64,000 bases of DNA from Mycobacterium sp. MBM (GCA_021648845.1 JAKJHY010000002.1:334260-398259), one strand, 5' to 3'; shown: positions 1 through 7,918, counted from the stretch's first letter. A program made the numbers and translations. Notes: generated from the letters alone by a model not told the origin.

Positions 1-255
1 GGTGCGCCGAGTCAGATCCTGACCGACAACGGCAGGGTGTTCACCGGCCGGTTCAACCATCCGCCGGTCGAGGTGCTCTTCGACGCGATCTGCCGCGAGC
101 ACGGTATTGAGCATGTGTTGACTCAGCCACGGTCACCGACCACGACCGGCAAAATTGAAGGGTTTCATCGGAGACTTCGAGCGGAATATCTCAGCGGGAG
201 AGCGCCTTTCAAGAATCTGAAGGTGGCCCAGCAGGTGCTGGATGAATGGGTCGCC
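1..255 (+). mobile_element. IS481-family transposase, C-terminal fragment
   Basis: The frame is open from the first base of the window, so the 5' part of the gene lies outside it. It reads through an rve-type integrase core: LTDNG carries the second catalytic Asp, and TTGKIEGFHRRLRAEYL carries the final Glu region. This is the pattern of IS481-type DDE transposases. The match stops near 255 (about DEWVAFE), where the sequence passes directly into an oppositely oriented IS3-type fragment. The element therefore lost its 3' end and is not functional as seen. The family is confident; the exact breakpoint is estimated from where the similarity fades. Confidence 0.75.
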
Positions 256-502
256 TTTGAGGTCTTTGGCAGCGTCGGTGTCCATGACACCGTAGGTGCG
301 CCGCCAGTTGTACAGCGTCGCCGGCGAGACCGCCAGCCCGGCGGCGATCTCCTCGCCGGTCTTACCCTCGGCAGCCAACTCATCTGCCCGGCGCAATTTG
401 CGCACGATGTCCTCCGCGGAATTCCGCTTCCGACCAGCCATGTGTTCATCGTCCCTTCCGGCCCGACATCGGGCCACAGGACTCTAAAACTGGTCGGACT
501 CA
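256..502 (-). mobile_element. IS3-family OrfA fragment with terminal end
   Basis: On the minus strand an ATG at 441-439 starts a 62-codon stretch beginning MAGRKRNSAEDIVRKLRRAD and containing the helix-turn-helix core SPATLYNWRR. This is typical of the OrfA (HTH_Tnp_1) protein of IS3-family elements. It stops after about DAAKDLK at 256, so the leucine zipper and all of OrfB are missing. The sequence TGAGTCCGACCA ending at 502 looks like the outer terminal repeat. The fragment is fused tail to tail with the IS481 remnant, which points to nested insertion and deletion at the edge of the nitrile cluster. It is a remnant and not an active element. Confidence 0.7.
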
Positions 503-549
503 TTCAGCGGGAACACGCCAGTGGAATCACTTGTACTGCAGCGCCTTTA

Positions 550-1392
550 CTAGCTGACCGTGGGCCCTGTAAGTAGTCCCTTCCGAAGCTCCTCCACCGT
601 GGTCGGCAAGTCCCCTGCTGGCAGGGTTCCGTCGGCGATCATGTGGTGCGCCAGCTCCAGCAGCCATGGCATCCGCAGCCGGGCAAGCGCCACCAGGCGG
701 GCGTCGCCGAGCAATTCAGCGGAACTCCCCTGCCGCGCGCAGCCGCCATGCATCACTGCCACCGAGGTCGCCCATTCCAGCGCCAGCGCGGTGTCGTGGG
801 TGGACAGCACCACGGTGGTGGCGTTGCGTTCCAACCGCTCCAGCGCCGTGAAGATCTCGTCGATCCCGGCCGGATCGACGCCTGCAGTGGGTTCGTCGAG
901 CAGCAGGATGCCGGGGCGCATGGCCACCGCGCCCGCGATTGCCACCCGTTTGCGCTCACCGAACGACAGTTGATGAATGGGGCGATCTCGCAGTCCGGTG
1001 ATGGCCAGCAGTTCCATCGCCTCGTCCACCCGGTCGTTGATCTCGTTCACGGGCAATCCGAGATTCGTTGGACCATAAGCAATGTCGTGCGCGACATCGA
1101 CGGAGAACAGCTGATCATCCGGGTCCTGGAAAACCAGTTGAACCTCCGTGCGGTGCTCGCGCAGTCCGCGTCGGGTGTGCCGCAGCACCCGCCCGTCGAT
1201 CGCAACGGTGCCCGCACTGGGGATGAGCGCCCCAGCCAGGCAGCGCAGCAGGGTGGTCTTGCCGGAACCGTTGGCGCCCAGCAGTGCCAGTCTGGAGCGG
1301 GCGGGCACGACCAAGTCGGCATCGCGCAGCACGGAGCGCCCGTCCGGATAGGCGTAGCACAGTCCGGATGCGGTGAGTTCGAGGTGGCTCAT
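550..1392 (-). CDS. cbiO: Cobalt ECF transporter ATPase CbiO
   Basis: Cytoplasmic ATPase of an energy-coupling cobalt importer, 280 residues. Visible motifs are Walker A GANGSGKTT (about 39-47), the Q-loop in LVFQDPDDQLF, the signature LSFGERKR, Walker B ILLLDEPTAGVDP and the H-loop STHD. The FQDPDDQ context is typical of CbiO/EcfA ATPases. The start ATG at 1392 overlaps the cbiQ stop (ATGA), so translation is probably coupled. An open frame continues far upstream in this phase, but that part is antisense-like and overlaps cbiQ, so I did not use it. It is the last gene of the nitrile hydratase/cobalt series and ends about 50 bases from transposase debris. Confidence 0.92.
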   Translation of the reverse strand: MSHLELTASGLCYAYPDGRSVLRDADLVVPARSRLALLGANGSGKTTLLRCLAGALIPSAGTVAIDGRVLRHTRRGLREHRTEVQLVFQDPDDQLFSVDVAHDIAYGPTNLGLPVNEINDRVDEAMELLAITGLRDRPIHQLSFGERKRVAIAGAVAMRPGILLLDEPTAGVDPAGIDEIFTALERLERNATTVVLSTHDTALALEWATSVAVMHGGCARQGSSAELLGDARLVALARLRMPWLLELAHHMIADGTLPAGDLPTTVEELRKGLLTGPTVS

Positions 1393-2117
1393 CGTGCTCC
1401 TCCAAGCCATCCGCAGAACGCGACGATGTAGACGATGACGGCCGCGGTGGTCATGAAGGAGAAGGACGCTTTCGGCCCGGGCAATTGAACTCCGCCGTCG
1501 CCGAAGCTGCGTGACGTAAGGCCCTCTTCGAGGCGCTGGGCTCGTGACCAGGCCCGGGTCAAGGCCGCGGCCGCCATCAAGCTCGCCGAGCGCATTGACA
1601 ATGCCGGCGTGCGGTACCCGAGCCGGGCCACCTGAGACTGACGTACCACCGCAAGGGATTCCAGCAATAGGAACACCATCCGGTACATCACGGTGATCAC
1701 CTCGGTGCAAGCGGCAGGCACCCCCCGGCGGTGCAGTGCAGCCACCCACGCCGACACCGGGGTGGTGGAGGCGAATAGGACTGTGGCCGAGGTCGCTGCG
1801 ACCGCACGAGCCGCGGTCTGGACAGCCTCGACGAGACCCGGTGCGGAGATCCCGACGGCAGGGCTCACGGTCACCGCCGTGGATGCCGCCGCCACCACGA
1901 TGAACACTGCGGGAGCCCTCAGTGCGCGGACCAGGTGCCAGCGGGGCAGCCTGGCATGCCTGGCTGCGACACCCACGACGAGGAGGACAAGCGGTGCCGT
2001 CGGCCAGACGGGCAGCAGCACCGCACAGGTCAGCAGCCCGAAGCACAGCGCGGCTTTCTCTGCCACTGACCTCGACCGCCAGGGACTCTGCCAGGCCGCG
2101 CCGTCGAGCGCAGTCAT
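1389..2117 (-). CDS. cbiQ: Cobalt ECF transporter T-component CbiQ
   Basis: Integral membrane coupling component of the cobalt importer, 242 residues. Several long hydrophobic stretches are visible (for example LLPVWPTAPLVLLVVGVAA, the segment near residues 70-90, and a C-terminal helix). The cytoplasmic region contains ALTRAWSRAQRLEEGLTSRS, which resembles the Ala-Arg-Gly coupling motifs by which CbiQ/EcfT proteins contact the ATPase. It overlaps cbiN by 4 bases at its start and cbiO by 4 bases at its end. The order M-N-Q-O matches canonical CbiMNQO operons. The assignment is firm because all four components are present in the standard order. Confidence 0.9.
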   Translation of the reverse strand: MTALDGAAWQSPWRSRSVAEKAALCFGLLTCAVLLPVWPTAPLVLLVVGVAARHARLPRWHLVRALRAPAVFIVVAAASTAVTVSPAVGISAPGLVEAVQTAARAVAATSATVLFASTTPVSAWVAALHRRGVPAACTEVITVMYRMVFLLLESLAVVRQSQVARLGYRTPALSMRSASLMAAAALTRAWSRAQRLEEGLTSRSFGDGGVQLPGPKASFSFMTTAAVIVYIVAFCGWLGGAR

Positions 2118-2428
2118 TGCCCGTTGCCAGCCGCGTGTGTGGACTGCCTGCGCCGCAGGGCGCCGAGTGCGTACCCGAGCACCCCGGCGCCGAGCGCCGC
2201 CTGCAGTGCGAACAGGCCCGACTCGACCTCCGCGGATGGTGGGGCGAAAAGCCCGTCGTACCAGGGTTGGTAGTCCGGATGGTCGGTCTCGATGGCGCTG
2301 ACGGCAGCGGAGTCAGTTCCAACGAAGGCTTCGTCCGAAGACTCCGACCAGCCCAGCGTCAGGCAGCCGACGAAAATCGCGACGATGGCCGCCAGCAATG
2401 CGGCGTTGATCACGCGTGAGTTATGCAT
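2114..2428 (-). CDS. cbiN: Cobalt transport protein CbiN
   Basis: Small membrane subunit, 104 residues, that works with CbiM in cobalt ECF importers. It has one N-terminal membrane helix (about 8-26), an extracytoplasmic loop, and a second helix near 70-92. The loop carries the CbiN signatures [12 protein letters not shown] and the [20 protein letters not shown] stretch. It overlaps cbiM by 8 bases upstream and cbiQ by 4 bases downstream. CbiN favours a cobalt rather than nickel reading, because nickel systems usually carry NikN or NikL in this place. This fits the cobalt-type hydratase encoded upstream. Confidence 0.92.
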   Translation of the reverse strand: MHNSRVINAALLAAIVAIFVGCLTLGWSESSDEAFVGTDSAAVSAIETDHPDYQPWYDGLFAPPSAEVESGLFALQAALGAGVLGYALGALRRRQSTHAAGNGQ

Positions 2429-3101
2429 TGGAGGTCTCCCGGGGCGCTCGACGCACCACTCCCAGCCGGGTCAGCTCGGGCAAGGCGACGGTGGTCAGCA
2501 CGCGGAAGACCAGCACTCCGAGCAGGCCTTCCATGATCGCCAGCGGAATCTGGGTGATGGCGAACACCGACAGGAACTTCACCAGGGCACCCTCGAAGCC
2601 GCTTGCGCCGTCCGGGAATGCCAGCGCCAGCTGCATCGAGGTGGTGCAGTAGGTCGCCAGGTCTGCGGTGGCCATCGCGGCGAAGATACCCACTGATGTT
2701 CCGAAGTGTCTTGTCAGAAGCCAGAACCCGTAGCCGACCCACGGGCCCACTACTGCCATGGAGAAGGTGTTGGCCCCCAGCGTGGTGAGCCCGCCGTGTC
2801 CGAGCAGCAGCGCCTGGAACACCAGAACCAGCGTGCCGAGGAAAGCCATCACCGGCGGCCGGAACAGCACTGTACCCAAGCCGACGCCGGTGGGGTGGCT
2901 GGAACTTCCGGTCAGCGAAGGCAGTTTGATGGCCGAGAGCACGAAGGTGAACGCGCCGGCTGCACCGAGCAGCAGCCGCGACTCCGGATGCCGGCGCACC
3001 TGCTTGACCACCGCGACGGCGCCGTGCACCACGAACGGCGCGGCCACCGCCGTCCACATCAGCGCATGTCCGGGCGGCAAGAAGCCTTCAGCTATGTGCA
3101 T
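2421..3101 (-). CDS. cbiM: Cobalt ECF transporter S-component CbiM
   Basis: Substrate-binding membrane component, 226 residues. It begins [13 protein letters not shown]; the N-terminal Met-His of CbiM/NikM proteins forms part of the metal site, which also fixes this start. Further conserved patches are [17 protein letters not shown] (second metal-binding His) and [21 protein letters not shown]. Six or seven hydrophobic helices are apparent. The start overlaps the end of the DUF1097 gene by 14 bases, placing that gene in the same transcription unit. The likely role is uptake of cobalt for the metal site of the nitrile hydratase, and perhaps for cobalamin. Confidence 0.95.
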   Translation of the reverse strand: MHIAEGFLPPGHALMWTAVAAPFVVHGAVAVVKQVRRHPESRLLLGAAGAFTFVLSAIKLPSLTGSSSHPTGVGLGTVLFRPPVMAFLGTLVLVFQALLLGHGGLTTLGANTFSMAVVGPWVGYGFWLLTRHFGTSVGIFAAMATADLATYCTTSMQLALAFPDGASGFEGALVKFLSVFAITQIPLAIMEGLLGVLVFRVLTTVALPELTRLGVVRRAPRETSNA

Positions 3102-3612
3102 TGCCCGCGACCTTTGGTGATGTGGTGACCCGACTCAACGCACCGGCCACCTGTTCGGCGACAAACCCGAATGCTGTTCCGAGCACCATGGCCGTCACGG
3201 CGATGGCAACAGGATGGGAGATGGACGGCGCGTCGGCGATGGAGCGGCCCGTGACTCCGATGATTCCCACCGTCGAGGCGAAGCCGAAGAATGAAGCCGG
3301 AGTGAAGTCGAAGAGTGTGAAACGACCGAGCGCCACCAGCCCACCGGCGCCGAAAACAATGCACAGCGCGGTCGCCCACGGGCCGCCACCGAGACCATGC
3401 GCCACCAGGAGTGTGGCGGTGGCACTGGCGATGCCGACTATCGCCATGGGCAGCGACCTACGCACTCCGGCGACACCGCCGCCGGCCGCCACGAAGGACG
3501 CCCAGGCGATGAACAGCGCCCAGATCGGCACAGTCACCAGGTAGACGGTGACGAGAAATGATGCGGCACCGAGAACACCGACGACCAGGGTCGCCGCGGC
3601 GCGTTCGTTCAT
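3088..3612 (-). CDS. DUF1097-type membrane protein
   Basis: A 174-residue protein with about five hydrophobic helices and few charged residues, resembling the DUF1097 family of small inner-membrane proteins. It overlaps cbiM by 14 bases, so it is the first gene of the cobalt-import block. A 99-base gap containing a strong hairpin (3640-3672) separates it from the hydratase activator gene. No catalytic motif is visible and the function of DUF1097 is unknown to me. Its position suggests a link to metal or nitrile/amide transport, but that is inference from context only. Confidence 0.75.
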   Translation of the reverse strand: MNERAAATLVVGVLGAASFLVTVYLVTVPIWALFIAWASFVAAGGGVAGVRRSLPMAIVGIASATATLLVAHGLGGGPWATALCIVFGAGGLVALGRFTLFDFTPASFFGFASTVGIIGVTGRSIADAPSISHPVAIAVTAMVLGTAFGFVAEQVAGALSRVTTSPKVAGNAHS

Positions 3613-3639
3613 TGTGGATTCCTTGTTCTGGGCATGACA

Positions 3640-3672
3640 GGTCCCGGCCGGCGCCTTTCACCGGCCGGAACC
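3640..3672 (-). promoter_or_regulatory. Strong intra-operon hairpin
   Basis: GGTTCCGGCCGG and CCGGCCGGGACC (minus strand) form a 12-bp stem with one G-T pair and a 9-base loop. It lies in the gap between the hydratase activator and the DUF1097/cobalt transporter genes. No U-rich run follows, so a classic intrinsic terminator is unlikely. An mRNA processing or stability element, or a partial terminator that lowers transporter expression, would fit. Confidence 0.55.
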
Positions 3673-3711
3673 CGCCATGCAGACGGGATGTATCAAGAGG
3701 AAGAGGCGCTT

Positions 3712-4176
3712 CTATACCGCTGCGGCGGAACGTCCGCCGTGCACCGCGATGGGCTTGATCCGGTCTCGGATCTGCGTCAGCGGGGTCATCGGATGATCGT
3801 GATCGTGCGTCGGGGTCGGGCAATGCGGCGGCACCCGAGTGTGATTCACCAGCTCGACGGGCTGGCCGTGTGGGGTGCCCAGATAAGCCAGGCGCCATTC
3901 TTCGTGTCGTTCCTCGACCAGCGAGGCGGACAGTCCGGCATGCCGGTCGATCATCCGGCTCACAGTGGTCAGCCATTGCCGGTAGTAAGACTCGGTGACT
4001 GTTTCGTCATCGCGTCGCGGCGCGCTGCTGATCTCCCCGGAGAACTCGTCCACCCACTCGGTCCAGGTGAACAGCTTCTGTCGGGTCAGTGCCACCACGG
4101 TCGCGAAGGCTTCGACTTGCCAGGGCTCTTCGAAGGTGACTTCGGGATCTTCATCGGCGGACAGCAGTGCGTTCAC
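3712..4176 (-). CDS. Nitrile hydratase accessory (activator) protein
   Basis: A 154-residue protein resembling the activators that deliver metal to nitrile hydratase, themselves related to the N-terminal half of the beta subunit. WQVEAFATVVALTRQKLFTW and a WTEWVDEF segment match that fold. The C-terminus has a histidine cluster, HCPTPTHDHDHP, suited to holding cobalt. I chose GTG at 4176 because it overlaps the upstream TGA (GTGA), matching the other couplings here; an ATG at 4209 would add 11 residues and a 37-base overlap. It is the fourth consecutive hydratase gene. The family is clear; direct cobalt binding is inferred. Confidence 0.85.
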   Translation of the reverse strand: MNALLSADEDPEVTFEEPWQVEAFATVVALTRQKLFTWTEWVDEFSGEISSAPRRDDETVTESYYRQWLTTVSRMIDRHAGLSASLVEERHEEWRLAYLGTPHGQPVELVNHTRVPPHCPTPTHDHDHPMTPLTQIRDRIKPIAVHGGRSAAAV

Positions 4177-4532
4177 TTCACCTGCCCGGGATCGAGATAG
4201 CTGTCCCACAGATCGATGTAGATCCAGGAGTTGGGTGTGCCGCGCTCCCCGAACAGCTCGTGGCTGCTGAACTTGATGCTGTAGAGATGTTCGGGGTTCT
4301 CGCCCCGGCCGTGGGCCATGGTGTCGGGGTAGATGAAGAACCCGTGATGACGGTCGACCACCCCGACGTGCAACTTGGCGTATCCGGGCAGGCGGGTGTG
4401 TCCGATGGGGCTGTGGTTACGCACTACCACGGTTTCACCGACGGCGAAGCGTGGTTCGGCAGTGACGGGCCTGGTGAAGTCACCAGGGGTACGGATCGCG
4501 CCGAACACCTCGGCAGGAGCCAGTTTCTGCAT
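4173..4532 (-). CDS. Nitrile hydratase beta subunit, C-terminal half as a separate gene
   Basis: A 119-residue protein beginning MQKLAPAEVF and covering the SH3-like C-terminal domain of nitrile hydratase beta. Landmarks are RFAVGETVVVRN, GHTRLPGY, GVVDRHHGFFIYPDTMAHG and the family ending WIYIDLWDSYLDP. In ordinary hydratases this is fused to the N-terminal half; here a stop codon and one base (TGA-C-ATG) separate the two, and this gene has its own Met. Natural splits of this kind occur in thiocyanate hydrolase and in the toyocamycin hydratase ToyJKL. The C-half reads cleanly from its own start, so I regard the split as genuine and not a sequencing frameshift. Confidence 0.85.
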   Translation of the reverse strand: MQKLAPAEVFGAIRTPGDFTRPVTAEPRFAVGETVVVRNHSPIGHTRLPGYAKLHVGVVDRHHGFFIYPDTMAHGRGENPEHLYSIKFSSHELFGERGTPNSWIYIDLWDSYLDPGQVK

Positions 4533-4533
4533 G

Positions 4534-4857
4534 TCAGACGGTTTCCTTTTCTTGTAGACCCGACAACTCGGCGATCCGCTTCTCCAGTTCCTCTTTGGTG
4601 AACAAGCCGTTGGCGAAGCCGAGATTCTCCGCGGCACGCAGCCAGTGCACGTAGTAGGGAGTGCTGAGGTACTCGGCAGGATCCATGATCTCGATGGAGT
4701 GCCGGAATTCATCGAGTGGGCACAGGCCTGCGGCGAAGTACATGCCGATCACCGAAAAGACGTCCTTCTCCCAAGGACCGTGGAACACCACCTCGTTGTC
4801 CTCGGTCTTTACGGTGCCCATGCCGTCCTTTCCTCCGACGTCGTGGATTCCGTTCAC
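4534..4857 (-). CDS. Nitrile hydratase beta subunit, N-terminal half as a separate gene
   Basis: A 107-residue protein beginning with GTG and reading MNGIHDVGGKDGMGTV, the classic N-terminus of nitrile hydratase beta. CPLDEFRHSIEIM places an Arg at residue 52, the position of the conserved beta-Arg that contacts the oxidised cysteines of the metal site. The start overlaps the alpha-subunit stop (GTGA). The protein ends at 4534, just before the separate C-terminal half. The usual beta subunit is about 210-230 residues, so this gene and the next together make one normal beta. A three-subunit enzyme like thiocyanate hydrolase or ToyJKL is the best reading; the substrate is not known. Confidence 0.88.
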   Translation of the reverse strand: MNGIHDVGGKDGMGTVKTEDNEVVFHGPWEKDVFSVIGMYFAAGLCPLDEFRHSIEIMDPAEYLSTPYYVHWLRAAENLGFANGLFTKEELEKRIAELSGLQEKETV

Positions 4858-5480
4858 GCTGCTGCTCCTTCGGGTGCGGTGGCCAGTTTGGTGCCGATCA
4901 TGGCGTCGCGGCTGACCAGCTCGGCGAGCTGCTCGATGGTGAAACCGTCCGTGCCAGAGGGTCGTTGCGGGATGACGATGTAGCGGATCTCCGCGGTACT
5001 GTCCCAGACCCGGATCTCGACGTCGTCAGGCAGTGTGGTTCCGAACTCGCCCAGCACAGCTCGGGGTTCGAACACCACTCGAGAGCGGTACTGTGGCGCC
5101 TTGTACCACGCCGGCGGCAGCCCCATGACGGCCCAGGGGTAGCACGAACACAGCGTGCAGACCACGACGTTGTGCACGTCGTCGGTGTTCTCGACGTAGA
5201 TGACGTGCGCGCCCTCGAACCCGGTCATGCCGAGTTCGGCCAGGGTGGACGTGCCGTCGGCGAGCAGCTTGGCCTTGAACTCCGGTTCCGCCCAGGCTCG
5301 TGCGATCACCGCGGCGCCGTCCTTAGGGCCGATGCGGTTCTCGTAGATGTCGACCACTTCGTTGAACGAGTCGGGGTCGATGATGCCCTTCTCGACCAGC
5401 AGCGACTGCACCGCTTTGATCCGGAGCTGTGCGTATGGTGGCGGCTCGGTATAGCCGTGGCTGATCTGGATTTCTTTCAT
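4854..5480 (-). CDS. Nitrile hydratase alpha subunit, cobalt type
   Basis: Catalytic metal-binding subunit, 208 residues, that hydrates nitriles to amides (or acts on a related substrate). The metal motif VCTLCSCY lies at about residues 107-114, with ligands Cys108, Cys111 and Cys113. Thr after the first Cys marks the cobalt type; iron enzymes have Ser there. The later segment IPQRPSGTDGF is also conserved. The start follows the nitrilase-like gene by 29 bases and the end overlaps the beta N-half (GTGA). The nearby CbiMNQO genes agree with a cobalt requirement. Thiocyanate hydrolase gamma is a close alternative, because the beta subunit is split. Confidence 0.92.
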   Translation of the reverse strand: MKEIQISHGYTEPPPYAQLRIKAVQSLLVEKGIIDPDSFNEVVDIYENRIGPKDGAAVIARAWAEPEFKAKLLADGTSTLAELGMTGFEGAHVIYVENTDDVHNVVVCTLCSCYPWAVMGLPPAWYKAPQYRSRVVFEPRAVLGEFGTTLPDDVEIRVWDSTAEIRYIVIPQRPSGTDGFTIEQLAELVSRDAMIGTKLATAPEGAAA

Positions 5481-5509
5481 CGGTGTTGGCGATCCTTTCC
5501 TCGGTTTGG

Positions 5510-7255
5510 TCAGCGGACACTGACCAAAGTGGCGTCAGCAGTGGAGAGACTGCGGTAGTGGTGGGGCAGGCGCATGGTCACCAGATCCTTTCGCCGCACC
5601 ACATTCGCGTTGTACGGTCCGGTTCCGTCGCTGGTGTCGATGGGCGCCAGCAGCACTTCATTCGCCGTCCCCGCTACTCGCTCGCGACGAGGGAATTCGA
5701 AGGTGTCGGGCCCGAAAATACCGCTGCGGCCACCGAACTCGGGCGGATTGGAGTAGGCCAGGTACACGTTGTTCTCACCGGCTCGCACCCGCATGTGATG
5801 CCAATGCAGGTGACTCGCGCCGTGGGGAATCGGATAGTTCAAGGGCACTTGTGTCCCCTGGTGCCCGTGGTGCACTGTGTCGGCGATCCGTGCGGGCACG
5901 GCGACCACGTCGCACCCGCGCAGCGCCATCACGCGACAGGACTCCGGGAGTAGGGCGTCATCACCGTGTAGCAATGCCACGCGTCCCACCCTGATGTCGG
6001 CTTGCGTCCAGGAATCCCCTGCCGCGAAGTACTTCTCGTCGTCCCCGCTGAGATGGATCTTGCGGTGGATCGCAACGATGCCTTCTGGGCCGATGAGCAC
6101 GACGCTGTTGTAGGGAGCAGCTCCGGCGTAGGCACGTTCGGCGACGCCGACCACCAGGTAGCTACCGCAGCCGGCTGCGGCATCCAACACGGGTTGCAAG
6201 ACCCCTTCGGGGTCAAGGCTTTCCGGATAGTCACCGGCGGAGATGGGCGGACCGCAGACGCTCAGTTCGGGGAAGACCACCAGGTCAGCGCCCGCGGCGG
6301 CGGCCTCGCGGAACGTTTCGCAGATCTGTGCGATGTTGGCGTCGGTGTCAGCGGTGCTGTCGTGCTGGGCCACTGCGATCACCGACGCTCGGCCGGGCGG
6401 AATCGGGTTGTTGCCGTATAACGTAAAGAAGTCTCTCGGATTCCACAGGTAGGTGTTGATCTGCAGGTCCCGGTACAACTCGGGACGGCGTCCAGCCAGT
6501 TTCCTCACTTTGGCGGCGCGCACGGCCGTGAGGTCGATCTCGGCGGTGACCACGCCGTCACCGGTGTCACGGGAGGCCAAGACCTGCGAATCCGGTGCGA
6601 TGATGCATGATCCGCCGCTGAACTGAACGCCGCGTTCCAATCCCCAGCGGTTGCTCTCCACCAGGTAGCACGCATTCTCGTAGGCCCGGCTGATCCAGTA
6701 CGGCGCGGGTGTGCGCTCGGCCAGCCAGTTGCTGATGTGACAGATCACGTCGGCGTCGTCGAGGGCCACCACCCTGGCGGTCTCCACGAAGTGGATGTCC
6801 ATGCAGATCAGCAGCGCGATCCGCCCCAATGGGGTGTCGAAAACCTGGTGCCCGAGGTCCCCTGGTGCGGCCCATTTCGGTTCGGCGATGTAGCCGTGGG
6901 TCTTCCGGTGGGTACCGACGATGCCTTCGGGCCCGATCAGTACGGCCGAGTTGTACAGGAGGCCCGATTCCCGGTCGCGTTCCGGCATGCCAATCACGAT
7001 GTGGCAGTCCAGTGTTGCGGCCAGTTCGGCGAAGACACCGGTGCTCGGCCCGGGAACCGGTTCGGCCATGGCCTCCGCCTCGGCGGTGTCGAAGAAGCAA
7101 TACCCGGACAGGCCCATCTCCGGTGTGGTGATGAGCTTGGCTCCCCCTGCTGCAGCCTGTCGGACGAGTTCCACCAGTCGGGCGATGTTGCCCTGCTTGT
7201 CGAACAGCAGCGGCTCGAATTGGACTGCTGAAACCCGGTACGTCGTCTCCGACAC
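5510..7255 (-). CDS. Tandem-domain nitrilase-superfamily protein with a degenerate second domain
   Basis: A 581-residue protein made of two carbon-nitrogen hydrolase domains (about 8-260 and 290-570). Domain 1 keeps the full Glu-Lys-Cys triad: Glu46 in TPEMGLSGY, Lys118 in HRKTHGY and Cys151 in LLICMDIHF. Domain 2 keeps Glu330 (FPELSVCG) and Lys399 (HRKIHLSG), but the nucleophile position in VALLHGDDAL is Gly431, so it should be inactive. The start is GTG at 7255 after the ribosome site AAGGAG. It heads the hydratase genes, so domain 1 may hydrolyse the amide (or nitrile) of the same pathway. Most family members have one domain of 260-350 residues. The specificity cannot be read from sequence. 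Confidence 0.85.
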   Translation of the reverse strand: MSETTYRVSAVQFEPLLFDKQGNIARLVELVRQAAAGGAKLITTPEMGLSGYCFFDTAEAEAMAEPVPGPSTGVFAELAATLDCHIVIGMPERDRESGLLYNSAVLIGPEGIVGTHRKTHGYIAEPKWAAPGDLGHQVFDTPLGRIALLICMDIHFVETARVVALDDADVICHISNWLAERTPAPYWISRAYENACYLVESNRWGLERGVQFSGGSCIIAPDSQVLASRDTGDGVVTAEIDLTAVRAAKVRKLAGRRPELYRDLQINTYLWNPRDFFTLYGNNPIPPGRASVIAVAQHDSTADTDANIAQICETFREAAAAGADLVVFPELSVCGPPISAGDYPESLDPEGVLQPVLDAAAGCGSYLVVGVAERAYAGAAPYNSVVLIGPEGIVAIHRKIHLSGDDEKYFAAGDSWTQADIRVGRVALLHGDDALLPESCRVMALRGCDVVAVPARIADTVHHGHQGTQVPLNYPIPHGASHLHWHHMRVRAGENNVYLAYSNPPEFGGRSGIFGPDTFEFPRRERVAGTANEVLLAPIDTSDGTGPYNANVVRRKDLVTMRLPHHYRSLSTADATLVSVR

Positions 7256-7344
7256 GGTTCTCCTTCACAACGTCGTCGCTGCCACCGCTTCAGTTGGTGA
7301 CGTCCGCAACGCTAGAAGTGCCGCGCGTCGTTTGAGTTCGATTC

Positions 7345-7371
7345 AGGTTTCTGTTGTGTTAAAGAACCTGA
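7345..7371. promoter_or_regulatory. Inverted repeat between marR and the nitrilase gene
   Basis: CAGGTT (7345-7350) and AACCTG (7366-7371) are perfect 6-bp arms with partial pairing inside them. The repeat starts three bases past the marR stop and lies upstream of the nitrilase/hydratase genes. It could be a marR terminator stem or an operator for the downstream operon. The sequence alone does not decide between these. Confidence 0.35.
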
Positions 7372-7373
7372 CG

Positions 7374-7874
7374 TTATGTTTCAGCAATGTTTCGTATGTG
7401 GTCTTGAACTGGTGCTTTCGCAGTCCAGAAAACATTTTCCTCAGAAACTGATTCGCTGGCGTCGAGGACTCCGAGGGTGTTCTCCACCGCCGCGTGCAGC
7501 GTCACGAGCGCGTCGCGCACCTCGGTGTCGAGGAGAGCGTCGGCCCGGTCGAGGACGTCGGCACAGTCCCGGTGCACCGCCTTGCCACGAGCGGTCAGAT
7601 GGACATTGATCCGGCGTCGGTCGGCGGGATCGATGCGCCGGTAGAGCAGGTTGTTGGTCACCATCCGGTCGACCAATTTCGACAGCACCGACGGCGCCAG
7701 ACCGGCACCCTTGCCGATCTTCGACATCACCGATGGCCCCCGCCCAGCCACATGATCAAGAACGCGCCACTCGTCAAGAGAGCACTCCTGGACTGCGAGC
7801 AGAGCCTCCACTCTGGCGCGCAACATACGGACGAGCTCGTCGGCCTGCAGTGCAACTTGCGATGCCGTTCCCAT
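7374..7874 (-). CDS. MarR-family regulator of the nitrile cluster
   Basis: A 166-residue winged-helix regulator. The recognition region is PSVMSKIGKGAGLAPSVLSK (about 48-67), followed by the wing with the family signature DPADRRRINVHLTARG (about 82-97). It is transcribed towards the nitrilase/hydratase genes and divergently from the AmiC-like gene. In Rhodococcus rhodochrous J1, the cobalt nitrile hydratase is controlled by NhhC (AmiC-like) and NhhD (MarR-like), so this gene is the probable NhhD counterpart. Palindromes at 7919-7945, between it and the divergent gene, are candidate operators. Whether it activates or represses cannot be told. Confidence 0.85.
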   Translation of the reverse strand: MGTASQVALQADELVRMLRARVEALLAVQECSLDEWRVLDHVAGRGPSVMSKIGKGAGLAPSVLSKLVDRMVTNNLLYRRIDPADRRRINVHLTARGKAVHRDCADVLDRADALLDTEVRDALVTLHAAVENTLGVLDASESVSEENVFWTAKAPVQDHIRNIAET

Positions 7875-7918
7875 TGCCGGGTCCCTTCGATCGGTCTACC
7901 GTGGGCGCCAGTGGCACA

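Noticed and set aside
1393..2322. Upstream extension of cbiO as a 590-codon frame
   Set aside because: It overlaps cbiQ and cbiN in another frame and is Arg/Gly/Pro-rich; the real start overlaps the cbiQ stop.
7325..7349. GTTCGATTC resembling a tRNA T-loop
   Set aside because: No acceptor, D or anticodon stems can be formed around it.
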